A DNA stretch of 64,000 bases, from NCBI RefSeq assembly GCF_021532375.1, contig NZ_JAKGAP010000009.1:32978-96977 (forward strand), written 5' to 3'. The notes under the pieces were generated by a model, which worked only from the letters and a program-made list of their open reading frames with translations, did no database searches and was not told the DNA's origin. This document shows positions 25,472-33,913 of the stretch, piece after piece. Origin of the DNA: Paenibacillus alkaliterrae. Its GTDB lineage: Bacteria > Bacillota > Bacilli > Paenibacillales > Paenibacillaceae. The translations under genes and the position numbers were made by a program. How positions within the stretch are numbered: the stretch's first letter is position 1; every line of letters starts with the position of its first letter.

Positions 25472-25500
25472 TTGATAATCATTGTCGATGAATGTATAAT
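25472..25500 (+). promoter_or_regulatory. Promoter of the FhuF-like gene with overlapping Fur box
   Basis: TTGATA (25472-25477), a 17-bp spacer and TATAAT (25495-25500). The sequence TGATAATCATTGTCG (25473-25487) matches the 7-1-7 Fur consensus at 13 of 15 positions and covers the -35 box, so iron-loaded Fur would shut off the gene. Confidence 0.8.
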
Positions 25501-25554
25501 AAAAGCAATAGCTTATGATTATACATCGGACGGAATAAGAGGGACGGGCTGAAG

Positions 25555-26364
25555 ATGACTGAGAAGATGATGGAGCTGCTCGCGGAAAAATATGATTTAA
25601 CTGTGAATGAGCGAGAAAATGTCGTATATAGCTGTCCAGCTGAGGAGTTGCTTAATGAAAGCAGGTTGAAGCATCTCTTAGAGTTATATACACCAATGGT
25701 CAAAGGCAAAGAACAGTCGGTCGGAGAGGTTTACATGACCAGTTGGTTTAGAGGCCCGATGCTTGGTTTAATTTATATGCTTTCGAAATGGAACAAATCT
25801 TTGGATCTATCCTTATCGAATTTGACCGTACAAATTTATACGACCGTTTATAATAATAAACCATATTATCGCTGCGGGTTGCTCATTCATCAGTATGAGC
25901 TCGAGGAAGGTCCTGAGGAGCCTGAGGCTAATGAGTCATGGACTAAAGAAAAGCTGAGCCGATTTTTTGAGTATACGGTCCGCCCGGTTCTGGAGACGAT
26001 CGCCAAGGTCGGCATTCTGCGAATTGGAATGTTGTGGAGCCAGCTGCCTGCATCGCTGGAATACGGCCATGAATTAATGATGAAATCGGAAGAAAGCGAG
26101 CTGGCGAAGCGGCAGGCTGAACGGAACTACAAGCTTATCAAGTCGCTTGAGGGCGAGCGATTCGGAAGGAATAAAAACCCGTTGGACGTGAAATTCAGAA
26201 TGATCGAATCGATGGATAATCCGGATAAACAGGTTTGCATGAAATACGCATGTTGTTTATATTATCTTGTAGAGGACGGTTATTACTGCTATACATGCCC
26301 AAGGCTTAAGGAAAGCGAGCGCGAAGAGCGGCGAACAGAGTGCCGGGCAGTGAAGCAAGCTTAA
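25555..26364 (+). CDS. FhuF-like ferric siderophore reductase
   Basis: A 269-aa protein whose C-terminus carries the FhuF-type 2Fe-2S site: MKYACCLYYLVEDGYYCYTCP, that is CC-x10-CxxC. The rest matches the helical IucA/IucC C-terminal-like/FhuF domain. Such proteins reduce ferric siderophores in the cytosol to release iron. A Fur box over the promoter gives independent support. No siderophore transporter gene is adjacent. A bidirectional terminator separates it from the convergent chemoreceptor gene. Confidence 0.88.
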   Translation: MTEKMMELLAEKYDLTVNERENVVYSCPAEELLNESRLKHLLELYTPMVKGKEQSVGEVYMTSWFRGPMLGLIYMLSKWNKSLDLSLSNLTVQIYTTVYNNKPYYRCGLLIHQYELEEGPEEPEANESWTKEKLSRFFEYTVRPVLETIAKVGILRIGMLWSQLPASLEYGHELMMKSEESELAKRQAERNYKLIKSLEGERFGRNKNPLDVKFRMIESMDNPDKQVCMKYACCLYYLVEDGYYCYTCPRLKESEREERRTECRAVKQA

Positions 26365-26378
26365 GCAAAGCTGCAACA

Positions 26379-26428
26379 AATAAGACCTGAGCTCTTCCGT
26401 ATGCATAACGGAGAGTTCAGGTCTTATT
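26379..26428. terminator. Bidirectional terminator
   Basis: AATAAGACCTGAGCTCT and AGAGTTCAGGTCTTATT pair almost perfectly. Both strands then have T-rich tails. Confidence 0.85.
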
Positions 26429-26437
26429 AGGTTTGGG

Positions 26438-27703
26438 CTATTTCATTTTGAATACGTTAATGGTTTTAAGAAGCTGGGCAGCCATCGTACGCATTCTCTC
26501 GGTCTCTTCTACAACCGCGTGTACCGAAGCGATTTGCTCGTTCATGGAAGCCGATACCTGCTCGGTTCCTGCGGCGGACTGCTGTGTAATAGCGGAAATA
26601 TTTTGAATGGCGCCGGAAATTTTACGGGCGCTTTCCAGCATAGCATCGCTTTCTTGGGAGAAAACATATATTTTTTCGGTTATAAATTGTACGCTCTGTA
26701 CGATTTCCGTGAATACGATTTCCGATTCCTTAATATGCTCGGTCTGAAGCTTAACGACCTCTTCATTCGTTTTCATATTGTTTATCGTTTGTTTAATCCC
26801 TTCGTCGATGCTCTTCACCAAGTGAAATACTTGCTTCGTAGAAGCTGTCGATTCTTCCGCCAGCTTGCGAACCTCTTGGGCGACAACCGCGAAGCCTCTG
26901 CCGTGCTCGCCCGCTCTTGCAGCCTCGATCGAGGCATTCAATGACAATAGATTCGTTTGTTCGGCCAAATCCGAGATCGTCGTCGTGATAGCGCTAATTC
27001 CTTGCGCTTTGCGGGCCAACTCTTCAATGGTTTCCGAAACCTTTGCTGTCGCTTCAACGTTGCGGCGCATACCGTCAGCTTGGATGTCGAGCGCTTTCAT
27101 CCCTTTATCGACGAGCAGAAGCGTTTGCTCTGAGCGTGTATTCATTTCTTTCGTGGAGCTGGCATAGTCGGAAACCTTTTCTTCAATCTCCGTGATTGAC
27201 TCGCTCATTTCGGACACATCCTCCGAAATTTCGTTTGCTCCGGTTGCTAATTCGTTTGCTGAAGCGGCTACCTGCTGCATAGCGATTTGAATATTGTTAT
27301 TTTTGTCAAATATGCTATGACTCGTATCGGACACATGGCGGATGATGTTCGTCGTTTCCGTCAAGATGTCGCGGAGCTTGTCAATCATGCTGTTAAAGGA
27401 ATGACCAAGCTCGCCAAAAGCAGAAGAGGAATTCGTATCGATTTTTTGAGTAAAGTCACCTTTTGAAATCCGAAGTGCTGTTCCCTTAATTTCATCAAAT
27501 GATTGATTAATAGACTTCTCGATGAATGACACCAGTGGAAACGTAATGATCGCAAGAATGATTGCGGCGGCGATACCAGCAATAACAGGTCCGCCTGACA
27601 CCGATAAGATGAGAAGCATCACGAGAGCAAACACCAATAAGTTAAGGTAAAAAGTGATCATCAGCTTATTGCGTACGGACAGCGAATAGTACCATTGGAT
27701 CAT
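26438..27703 (-). CDS. Methyl-accepting chemotaxis protein
   Basis: A 421-aa chemoreceptor. Two membrane segments lie at about residues 13-33 and 37-57 with almost no external loop, so there is no normal ligand-binding domain. A HAMP domain (about 58-110) follows, then the cytoplasmic signalling domain with the conserved tip [23 protein letters not shown]. It would pass a signal to CheW/CheA and probably senses membrane state or an internal cue. No other che gene is near. Confidence 0.92.
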   Translation of the reverse strand: MIQWYYSLSVRNKLMITFYLNLLVFALVMLLILSVSGGPVIAGIAAAIILAIITFPLVSFIEKSINQSFDEIKGTALRISKGDFTQKIDTNSSSAFGELGHSFNSMIDKLRDILTETTNIIRHVSDTSHSIFDKNNNIQIAMQQVAASANELATGANEISEDVSEMSESITEIEEKVSDYASSTKEMNTRSEQTLLLVDKGMKALDIQADGMRRNVEATAKVSETIEELARKAQGISAITTTISDLAEQTNLLSLNASIEAARAGEHGRGFAVVAQEVRKLAEESTASTKQVFHLVKSIDEGIKQTINNMKTNEEVVKLQTEHIKESEIVFTEIVQSVQFITEKIYVFSQESDAMLESARKISGAIQNISAITQQSAAGTEQVSASMNEQIASVHAVVEETERMRTMAAQLLKTINVFKMK

Positions 27704-28086
27704 TATGTAAGCGCTCCTTTTATTAGATTATCCATATTATAGCACCAGCTGCGAAATTGGTCTATAAATGTCGATTTATAAAAATTAAAAGCATTCGACC
27801 GCAAGCGGCTTTTCGGAAAATACTAAAAAACTTTTCGGTGAAACAATAATTAGAAAATGATACCATTATCAGTAACCTGGATACATTATTTTTTTCCATG
27901 GATAAAATTTCAATCAAGTTTATTTTAGCTTATATAATGTAATTTTATAGAATTAAAAGTCTAACAATAAATAAAAATGCAAATAATTGTCGATAAATGT
28001 ATTGTAAATGATAGGAAAGAACTATATAATATGTATTGAGACCTAGATGGGAACATAATCAATTTATATAAAGGAGGATATTATGT
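27704..28086. other. AT-rich intergenic region with divergent control signals
   Basis: About 380 bp without a gene. It is strongly AT-rich. It holds the upstream region of the chemoreceptor gene, a small GCCGCTTGCGG-type hairpin near 27800, and the promoter of the 134-aa gene at 28002-28030. I see no coding frame or repeat. Confidence 0.6.
28002..28030 (+). promoter_or_regulatory. Promoter of the 134-aa gene
   Basis: TTGTAA (28002-28007), a 17-bp spacer and TATAAT (28025-28030). Confidence 0.55.
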
Positions 28087-28491
28087 ATGGAAATGGATTC
28101 TGTATCATTGGCACGTCAGGTTGATTTTGTATTTCGCCAGCTTGAGGGCGAATTGACGAATGCGACCGCAGGTACCGTATTAATTCATGTTCGAAACAAT
28201 GCAGTAGGGAAATTCGGAATGAGGCATCATCCGATTGAGAGCAGAAACGGTAAATTTGAAACTGGAGGCCAGGGGTTAACTGAAACGCAGGTACAAGCAT
28301 TCCGTCAAATGGCAATCGACGCACTGAAATATAGAAGAGATTGGACACATGGTGAAATCTTGTATGATTTCTCGGTTCGTTCCAGCGCGAACTCCTGGTC
28401 GGCCAGCATACTTTACGAATCCAATTACAATATGGCTAATTGGAATTCCCGCTATTATCCTAAATCAAACAGTCTAAGGGAATCGCAATAA
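28087..28491 (+). CDS. Hypothetical protein, 134 aa
   Basis: A soluble 134-aa protein without signal peptide or membrane segment. It begins EMDSVSLARQVDFVFRQLEG and ends with a Trp/Asn/Tyr-rich tail (NYNMANWNSRYYPKS). AAGGAGG lies 9 bp before the chosen ATG; a nearby ATG at 28083 opens only a 13-codon frame. I do not recognise the family. It has its own promoter and a terminator shared with the convergent operon. Confidence 0.65.
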   Translation: MEMDSVSLARQVDFVFRQLEGELTNATAGTVLIHVRNNAVGKFGMRHHPIESRNGKFETGGQGLTETQVQAFRQMAIDALKYRRDWTHGEILYDFSVRSSANSWSASILYESNYNMANWNSRYYPKSNSLRESQ

Positions 28492-28506
28492 GGAACAGGA
28501 CAGAAG

Positions 28507-28538
28507 AAAAGGGCTGACGATGAACGTCAGCCCTTTTA
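28507..28538. terminator. Bidirectional terminator
   Basis: AAAAGGGCTGACG pairs with CGTCAGCCCTTTT around a 5-nt loop. Confidence 0.9.
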
Positions 28539-29417
28539 TAGTCCAAAATCCAGATCCGGATATACGTATGGCGATTCCGGCGCTTTCATCCGCTCGAGCT
28601 TCGTTGCTTCCAGCGTAATGATTTCGTTGTCCAAATAAGAAGATGTCGTAAACGTTCCTTTTACGGAAACCCATTCATCCTCGACGTAATCCATAGCTTT
28701 CGGCCAAATAATCATGAGCCCGTAAGGAAGAGCATCTGCTGAGCAGCAATTCATCGCGAATCGACTTACCGCAAATCTTTCCTTGCCCATGTCATCCTCG
28801 CGGTATACGAAGCCTGAAATTTCAATCTCTTTGCCGATAAAGGCTTCCCGGTAAAGGTCCAAAGTCGTCAGCGTTTCTATGAATTGCTTCTCGGGAACGG
28901 TGATAAGCGGCTCCTTATAGAGCAGCTTACCGTATGCGGCATGCGATTCCGTATATTCATCCGATGGAAACAGCTGATCCATTGCATCGCCTGATAGCTT
29001 TCCTTCCAAAGGCTGCTGTGCAGCATCGGGGCTTCCGTCAACAGCTCGCTCGAATGCTGCACTGCCGGAAAGATTTACGCCCTTTTTTGCAGCGAGCGCG
29101 CTTCCGAGCGTGCCGGTCGGCACGAGAAATCCGAGCAGCAAAGGAAAGACGAACAAGCCGTATATAACGCAATTTTTGAAGAGGGACGGGGATGGCTCAT
29201 GCTCGCAATCACAGACAGGCGCTTGGCGGCCCAGGCGCTTCTGCAGTGCCGCATAAACCTGATAAATAGCAGCAGCGTAAAGACCAAGCGCAGACAGCTT
29301 CACATAAAGCTCCATCCGGGGAGCTATGTAGAGGACCATTTCGCCAGTGCGGTCCAAGTATACAATAAACATGGCAAAGCCGGTTAAGATGACGGCGCGA
29401 ATTAAGTGATGGATCAT
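28536..29417 (-). CDS. TIGR03943-family membrane protein (permease partner, YcgQ type)
   Basis: A 293-aa protein with three or four membrane segments in the first 110 residues and a large outer domain (about 130-293). The domain contains EIEISGFVYREDD, FAVSRFAMNCCSADALPYG and WVSVKGTF, as in the TIGR03943 family, which is nearly always paired with a UPF0718 permease. The Cys pair in NCCSAD is a possible metal site. The ATG at 29417 follows GGAGGT and overlaps the end of the permease gene by 4 bp (ATGA), so the two are coupled. Metal homeostasis is the likely role. Confidence 0.85.
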   Translation of the reverse strand: MIHHLIRAVILTGFAMFIVYLDRTGEMVLYIAPRMELYVKLSALGLYAAAIYQVYAALQKRLGRQAPVCDCEHEPSPSLFKNCVIYGLFVFPLLLGFLVPTGTLGSALAAKKGVNLSGSAAFERAVDGSPDAAQQPLEGKLSGDAMDQLFPSDEYTESHAAYGKLLYKEPLITVPEKQFIETLTTLDLYREAFIGKEIEISGFVYREDDMGKERFAVSRFAMNCCSADALPYGLMIIWPKAMDYVEDEWVSVKGTFTTSSYLDNEIITLEATKLERMKAPESPYVYPDLDFGL

Positions 29418-30430
29418 AATATAACCTCCGTTATCCATGCCCCGATTAAGGTCAGCACGGCAGTTAAAGCAATAAGAGCCAGCACGAACTTAACTCGGAA
29501 TGTGCTGAGCAGCATCAACGTATTTTTCAAATCGATCATCGGTCCGAAAACGAGAAACGCGAGCAGCGGTCCGAAGTCGAACATACCGCTGAAGGAAGAT
29601 GCGATAAAGGCGTCGGATGTGGAGCAAATAGATAAAATAAAGGCGAAAGCCATCATAAATAAATAAGCGAACATAGGTTGATCTGCAAAAGATTCAAGGG
29701 TACTGCGTTCTATGACGGTCTGTATGACGGCCGTAAGGAACGCTCCGAATATCAAATATTTCCCCATTTCGAAAAACTCATCTGAGGAATGGGATAATAT
29801 CGAAGCGCTTCGGCCGCGTATTCCTTTCCCCTGCAGACTGTGATCGTGGCTATGGTCATAATGCTGGACCCCGTTAATGGCCGACGTTGCTTTAAGCGGA
29901 CTGCTGCGCATGAATTTATAGAGCAGCAAGCCGATGACGACGGATACAGCAAAGGCTAGTCCCATTCGAGAGTAAGCCATTTCAGGCGTCGTACGAAACG
30001 CCGTGAAGGTCGAGGTATATACAATCGGGTTCACGATTGGACCGGCAAGCAAATAAACAATTCCGATATAGGCAGGCATGCCCTTGCGTATAAGGCGGCG
30101 TACGACGGGTATCATTCCGCACTCGCATAAGGGGAACAGAATACCGAGCAGGCCCCCGAATAAAACGCCGGCTATCGGATTTTTCGGCGTGAATTTACGA
30201 ATAAGCTCGTCCGTCACGAATACCTGCAGCAGCGCGGAGAACAATACGCCAAGTAAAATAAATGGGAAGGCTTCTAATATAATACTAATAAATAAGATCT
30301 TGAAGGATTGCAAATTTGCTGCATTGAAAAGATGCATAGGCAACTCTCGGTTCGTTACGATAAGGACCGCCATAATGAGACATCCGACCGCAAGCGAAGG
30401 GGTACCGAAGCGAAAAAGGAATTTTAGCAT
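29414..30430 (-). CDS. UPF0718-family permease (YcgR type)
   Basis: A 338-aa permease with eight or more membrane segments. PLCECGMIPVVRRLIRKGMP, with its CxCG motif, and CSTSDAFIASSF are typical of the UPF0718 family and could bind a transition metal or thiol compound. There is a His-rich loop (HYDHSHDHSLQG, about residues 195-206), usual for metal transporters. It is the first gene of the pair with the TIGR03943 protein. A Zur-like site lies just upstream. Confidence 0.87.
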   Translation of the reverse strand: MLKFLFRFGTPSLAVGCLIMAVLIVTNRELPMHLFNAANLQSFKILFISIILEAFPFILLGVLFSALLQVFVTDELIRKFTPKNPIAGVLFGGLLGILFPLCECGMIPVVRRLIRKGMPAYIGIVYLLAGPIVNPIVYTSTFTAFRTTPEMAYSRMGLAFAVSVVIGLLLYKFMRSSPLKATSAINGVQHYDHSHDHSLQGKGIRGRSASILSHSSDEFFEMGKYLIFGAFLTAVIQTVIERSTLESFADQPMFAYLFMMAFAFILSICSTSDAFIASSFSGMFDFGPLLAFLVFGPMIDLKNTLMLLSTFRVKFVLALIALTAVLTLIGAWITEVIL

Positions 30431-30448
30431 ATTCTATGATCCTTTCTT

Positions 30449-30466
30449 AATGTAAGGATTACGATT
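30449..30466. promoter_or_regulatory. Zur-like operator upstream of the permease pair
   Basis: On the minus strand AATCGTAATCCTTACATT. It keeps the TCGTAAT half of the Bacillus Zur palindrome TCGTAATNATTACGA and most of the second half. It is about 20 bp upstream of the permease start. Confidence 0.5.
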
Positions 30467-30518
30467 ATCAGTATAGCTTATGCTCCATATTCCTACAATA
30501 GAACAACTTTCTAACCGC

Positions 30519-30546
30519 TTGACTTTGCCATAAACATAGGTATAAT
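30519..30546 (+). promoter_or_regulatory. Promoter of the trpS leader
   Basis: TTGACT (30519-30524), a 16-bp spacer and TATAAT (30541-30546). Confidence 0.65.
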
Positions 30547-30555
30547 CGTTTTAAA

Positions 30556-30802
30556 TGCATTGATGGGAACAAGTAAGCTCGAATGGATTGCGTGCAGAGA
30601 GCCGGTGGTTGCTGCGAACCGGTGCAAGCGTCGATGCTGAATGGGCCCCGGAGCCTATGAACGGAAATCTGGCAGCGGAAGCTGCTGAAGATGTTTGTAC
30701 GGACGCTCTCCGTTACGGAGCAATAAGGCTTATGGGCTTTTTCCGTAAGCGAATTAGGGTGGCACCACGGTCCCTCGTCCCTTGCGGCGGGGGATTTTTT
30801 GC
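30556..30802 (+). promoter_or_regulatory. Tryptophan T-box riboswitch
   Basis: A T-box leader lies directly before trpS. The specifier codon is most likely UGG at 30642-30644 (in GAATGGGCC). The T-box sequence AGGGTGGCACCACGG is at 30756-30770, where the antiterminator pairs with the uncharged tRNA 3' end. The terminator (TCCCTCG with CGGCGGGGGA, then TTTTTT) is at 30771-30800. Uncharged tRNA-Trp binding would allow read-through and raise TrpRS synthesis. Confidence 0.93.
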
Positions 30803-30846
30803 GTTATTATCATGACTCATTTTTTTTGGAAAAGGGGTAGAGGGAA

Positions 30847-31836
30847 TTGAAAAAAGTACTTTCTGGCATTCAGCCAAGCGGTCAGCTGACACTTGGAAAT
30901 TACATCGGCGCGATGCAAAATTTTGTAAAGCTTCAGCATTCGGAGGAATGTTTCTTCATGGTCGTCGATTTGCATGCGATTACGGTTCCTCAGGAACCGG
31001 CTGCGCTTAGAGAGCAATCGGAGGCGGTAGCGGCTTTGTTCATTGCGGCAGGCATTGACCCTGCCAAAGCGAATGTATTCGTTCAATCCCACGTTCGCGC
31101 GCATGCCGAGCTTGGATGGTTGTTTACGACGCTGGCCAATATGGGCGAGCTGGAAAGAATGACTCAATTCAAGGATAAATCGGCAGGCAAGGAATCGGTA
31201 GGAGCGGGACTGTTCGTTTATCCGACGCTGATGGCTGCGGACATTCTTATCTATAATGCCGATCTCGTACCGGTAGGAGATGACCAGAAGCAGCATTTGG
31301 AGCTGACGAGAGACCTTGCGCACCGTTTCAACACGAGATTCGGAAATTATTTCACAATACCTGATCCTTACATTCCGAAGGTCGGCGCACGCGTGATGTC
31401 GCTGGATGATGCGAGCAAAAAAATGAGCAAGAGCAATCCGAACGCAGGAAGTTTTATCGCGCTTCTGGATACTCCGGATGTCATTCGCAAAAAAATTAGC
31501 CGCGCGACTACCGACTCGGGTCGCGAAGTAAAATACGATCCTGCCAATAAACCGGAAATAAGCAATTTGATCTGCATTTACTCGCACTGCGCCAATATGA
31601 CGATCGCAGACATTGAAGCGCGCTACGAGGGGCAAGGATACGGACCGTTTAAGAAGGATCTTGCCGAGCATGTCGTATCGGTTATTGAACCTTTGCAGAC
31701 CAAATATAACGATATCCGAAATTCAGGTGAAATTCATCAGATTCTGAAGCAGGGAGCGGAACGCGCAGCGGTTATCGCGGACCGGACCTTAGCGGACGTG
31801 AAAGAAAGAATGGGCTTTCTGCCGCCTCGCAGCTAA
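30847..31836 (+). CDS. trpS: Tryptophanyl-tRNA synthetase
   Basis: A class I synthetase of 329 aa, the normal length. It attaches Trp to tRNA-Trp in the cytosol. The HIGH-like motif is SGQLTLGNYIGA (about residues 12-23) and the KMSKS loop is KKMSKSNPNAG (about 195-205). The start codon is TTG at 30847 behind AGAGGGA. The T-box leader upstream with a UGG specifier confirms both identity and regulation. Confidence 0.97.
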   Translation: MKKVLSGIQPSGQLTLGNYIGAMQNFVKLQHSEECFFMVVDLHAITVPQEPAALREQSEAVAALFIAAGIDPAKANVFVQSHVRAHAELGWLFTTLANMGELERMTQFKDKSAGKESVGAGLFVYPTLMAADILIYNADLVPVGDDQKQHLELTRDLAHRFNTRFGNYFTIPDPYIPKVGARVMSLDDASKKMSKSNPNAGSFIALLDTPDVIRKKISRATTDSGREVKYDPANKPEISNLICIYSHCANMTIADIEARYEGQGYGPFKKDLAEHVVSVIEPLQTKYNDIRNSGEIHQILKQGAERAAVIADRTLADVKERMGFLPPRS

Positions 31837-31855
31837 CCTGACAAATGGCATGAAG

Positions 31856-31887
31856 CAAGGCTGACGGCAGCGTCAGTCTTGTCCTTT
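31856..31887 (+). terminator. Terminator after trpS
   Basis: CAAGGCTGACG pairs with CGTCAGTCTTG, then a short T-rich tail. It overlaps the last codons of the convergent small gene. Confidence 0.75.
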
Positions 31888-32049
31888 TCTGCGCAAGCGC
31901 GCCCGTACGATAAAGCCTGCTCCAATCGTAATGAGGGTCAGCAAACCGAACAGAAGAACGAACCATCCGTTGTGGCTGATCGATATCGCCATTGCGCTCA
32001 TAAATACGATTGAGAGTACGGAAAAAAACAAGGACAGCGGTTTTGACAC
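31873..32049 (-). CDS. Small membrane protein of 58 aa (DUF5325/YlaF-like)
   Basis: A 58-aa protein with two membrane segments and a short hinge (ISHNGW) between them, ending in the basic tail RARLRRKGQD. The GTG start at 32049 is chosen because AAGGAGAG lies 8 bp upstream; a longer frame runs upstream without a ribosome site and with unlikely composition. The size and pattern suit the DUF5325 (YlaF) family. The function is unknown. Confidence 0.6.
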   Translation of the reverse strand: MSKPLSLFFSVLSIVFMSAMAISISHNGWFVLLFGLLTLITIGAGFIVRARLRRKGQD

Positions 32050-32097
32050 GGTGTTTTCTCTCCTTAACAAATAGTCAATATATTTTTTTAGAATGTA

Positions 32098-32126
32098 GAA
32101 TAGTTTCCTTTCGCGTGCGCATAATA
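32098..32126 (+). promoter_or_regulatory. Sigma-G-like promoter of the SASP gene
   Basis: GAATA (32098-32102), a 17-bp spacer and CATAATA (32120-32126). This fits the forespore sigma-G consensus (GYATR - 17/18 - CATANTA). Confidence 0.75.
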
Positions 32127-32182
32127 AGCTTGCAAGCTTGCAACACACATCAAAGTGAAGAGGACGAAAGGAGAAATACCTT

Positions 32183-32404
32183 ATGGCAGGAAACAGAAAT
32201 AGAAGCAATCAACTTGTTGTCCCGCAAGCTACGCAAGCTCTTCAACAAATGAAACTTGAGGCAGCTCAAGAGCTTGGCGTACAAATCCCGCAAGACGGCT
32301 ACTACGGTAATGTTTCGACTCGTGATGCAGGCTCCCTAGGCGGCTACATTACGAAAAAGCTGGTTCAAATCGCTGAGCAACAGCTTTCTGGCGGCAGCCG
32401 TTAA
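32183..32404 (+). CDS. Alpha/beta-type small acid-soluble spore protein
   Basis: A 73-aa SASP. It binds and protects DNA in the dormant spore and later serves as an amino acid store. The protease GPR cleavage region (KLEAAQELGVQIPQDGYYG) and the second conserved region (TRDAGSLGGYITKKLVQIAEQQL) are both present, and the length is standard. A sigma-G-like promoter lies upstream. Several paralogues usually exist in one genome, so no specific gene symbol is given. Confidence 0.97.
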   Translation: MAGNRNRSNQLVVPQATQALQQMKLEAAQELGVQIPQDGYYGNVSTRDAGSLGGYITKKLVQIAEQQLSGGSR

Positions 32405-32434
32405 TCGATTCTCATACACAACGATGAAATGAAG

Positions 32435-32460
32435 CCCAAGGCATGCCTTGGGTTTCTTTT
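32435..32460 (+). terminator. Terminator after the SASP gene
   Basis: CCCAAGGCATGCCTTGGG is a perfect palindrome followed by TTTCTTTT. Confidence 0.85.
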
Positions 32461-32487
32461 ATGCTACTATAAACGAAATGCGCGCAG

Positions 32488-32529
32488 AAAAAAAGAAAGT
32501 CCCTTCAAATAAACAAGAAGGAACTTTCT
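32488..32529 (-). terminator. Terminator of the YfhP-like gene
   Basis: On the minus strand AGAAAGTTCCTTC pairs with GAAGGGACTTTCT (one mismatch), followed by a run of T. Confidence 0.8.
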
Positions 32530-32539
32530 GTCGCACCTG

Positions 32540-33526
32540 TCAATACGTGTCCATCTGCAGTCTTTTCATTAGCCGCTCATCGCTCAGCCAGCCCACATAA
32601 GATCCAACGGTTTCATAATGTTTATTCATAAGCAGTACGCCTACGAAAGGATATTGCTTTCTGTGACGATAACGGATATCAGACCATCTGACCTCATAGC
32701 CCCAAGAATGCTCCCTTACGTCAGCACAGGCAAAGCTCGTGAAATACAAGAAGGAACGAATGGCCGGATCATTCTTCGATTTGGCGACGGCATGATGCTC
32801 GGAGCATTGCACGCGATCAAGCCATCTTAAGCTGCTGCTCTGCAGGTCGCCGATGACGAAGCCGCCATTTTTGACTTGCTTGACAATGTTCCATTTCGAT
32901 AACGAAATGGTCGGTATGGCCATGTAAATATCGCCGTCTCTGTGCTCTGCATCGATAGAAGGCAGCATTTGAACCGTTTTTCTTGCCGCAAAAGTACGCC
33001 ATACAAAGTAAATGCTCAAAAATAAATACATAAGCGGGAACATAATTGCGGGATTTACGAAACCGAATGCCCAAAGTAAAATGGCTATAACATGTACCGT
33101 GAAAATGACCGGATCAAAAATATGGATGATATTCCATGATATCCACTTATCGGAGAACGGCCTCATGGCTTGCGTACCATAGGTATTGAATAAATCGGTA
33201 AAGACATGGATACAGACGGCGAGCAGCACCCATCCTCCTACAAGAAACCAGGGGAGAGCGCCTTGATAAATCAATTGCAGGATGCCCGTAATCAGTGCCG
33301 TCCATATGGCAATCGCCGGCAATGAATGAGAAATGCCCCGATGGTTTCGAATGTAGCAGGCATTCCCTTTCAGGCGGAGCAAGGTGTCTAAATCGGGCGC
33401 TTGCGAGCCGGCAACCGTACCGATCAAAACGGCGGTTTGAATCGTCTGATCCGCTGCCACGACGGGGTCGACCATTGCAAGTCCCGCTAACCCGATACCC
33501 ATGACAAGATGTGTGCCTGTATCCAT
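32540..33526 (-). CDS. Membrane-bound metal-dependent hydrolase, YfhP/YdjM type
   Basis: A 328-aa integral membrane protein of the DUF457 family. Metal-binding residues are seen in MDTGTHLVMGIG, GSQAPDLDTLLRLKG, NHRGISHSL and HVFTDLFNTYGTQ, that is, the family's H/D/HxxxH pattern near the membrane surface. It has about four membrane segments in the first 180 residues and a soluble C-terminus. The ATG at 33526 follows GGGAGG. B. subtilis YfhP is related; the substrate is not known, and a role in lipid or envelope turnover is possible. Confidence 0.85.
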   Translation of the reverse strand: MDTGTHLVMGIGLAGLAMVDPVVAADQTIQTAVLIGTVAGSQAPDLDTLLRLKGNACYIRNHRGISHSLPAIAIWTALITGILQLIYQGALPWFLVGGWVLLAVCIHVFTDLFNTYGTQAMRPFSDKWISWNIIHIFDPVIFTVHVIAILLWAFGFVNPAIMFPLMYLFLSIYFVWRTFAARKTVQMLPSIDAEHRDGDIYMAIPTISLSKWNIVKQVKNGGFVIGDLQSSSLRWLDRVQCSEHHAVAKSKNDPAIRSFLYFTSFACADVREHSWGYEVRWSDIRYRHRKQYPFVGVLLMNKHYETVGSYVGWLSDERLMKRLQMDTY

Positions 33527-33613
33527 GATCAGTCCTCCCAAATCAATTGATTAGGTGTAGTATCGGCGAACTGGGGGAACTTTATCAAAGTAAGCAAAAG
33601 GAGAACGAAGGAA

Positions 33614-33913
33614 ATGTACATTTGTTTCGCTGAATACCGAATAAGCACCGAGCATCGTGAGTCATACCTTTCCTGCACGGAAGGACTGCTAACGGACAGT
33701 CTAAATGTTTATTTATATGAAGGAATAAATCAGCCTAATCTCTTCGTGGAGGTATGGCAGGCTAAAACCGCCGAGGAAGCAGATCGCATAAAAAAAGAAC
33801 GCTGCAGTGAGCGTTCTCCTTGGAGTCGGGTAAACGAATGGATTATAGGCGGTGCCGAGAAAATGCATATCTGGACGTTTAAGCCGGCGCATACGCCTGA
33901 AAAAGTTGATTAA
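33614..33913 (+). CDS. Hypothetical protein, 99 aa
   Basis: A small soluble protein with the order strand-helix-strand seen in dimeric alpha/beta-barrel proteins (ICFAEYRIS, LNVYLYEG, NLFVEVWQAKTAEEADRIKKER). It resembles antibiotic-biosynthesis-monooxygenase-like or NIPSNAP-like folds in pattern only; no active-site residue can be assigned. The start follows AAAGGAGAACGAAGG. Its stop overlaps the end of the convergent gerQ gene by 4 bp. Confidence 0.6.
   Translation: MYICFAEYRISTEHRESYLSCTEGLLTDSLNVYLYEGINQPNLFVEVWQAKTAEEADRIKKERCSERSPWSRVNEWIIGGAEKMHIWTFKPAHTPEKVD

Noticed and set aside
32050..32208. N-terminal extension of the 58-aa membrane protein
   Set aside because: It crosses the sigma-G-like promoter of the SASP gene on the other strand and has no ribosome site; GTG at 32049 has AAGGAGAG.
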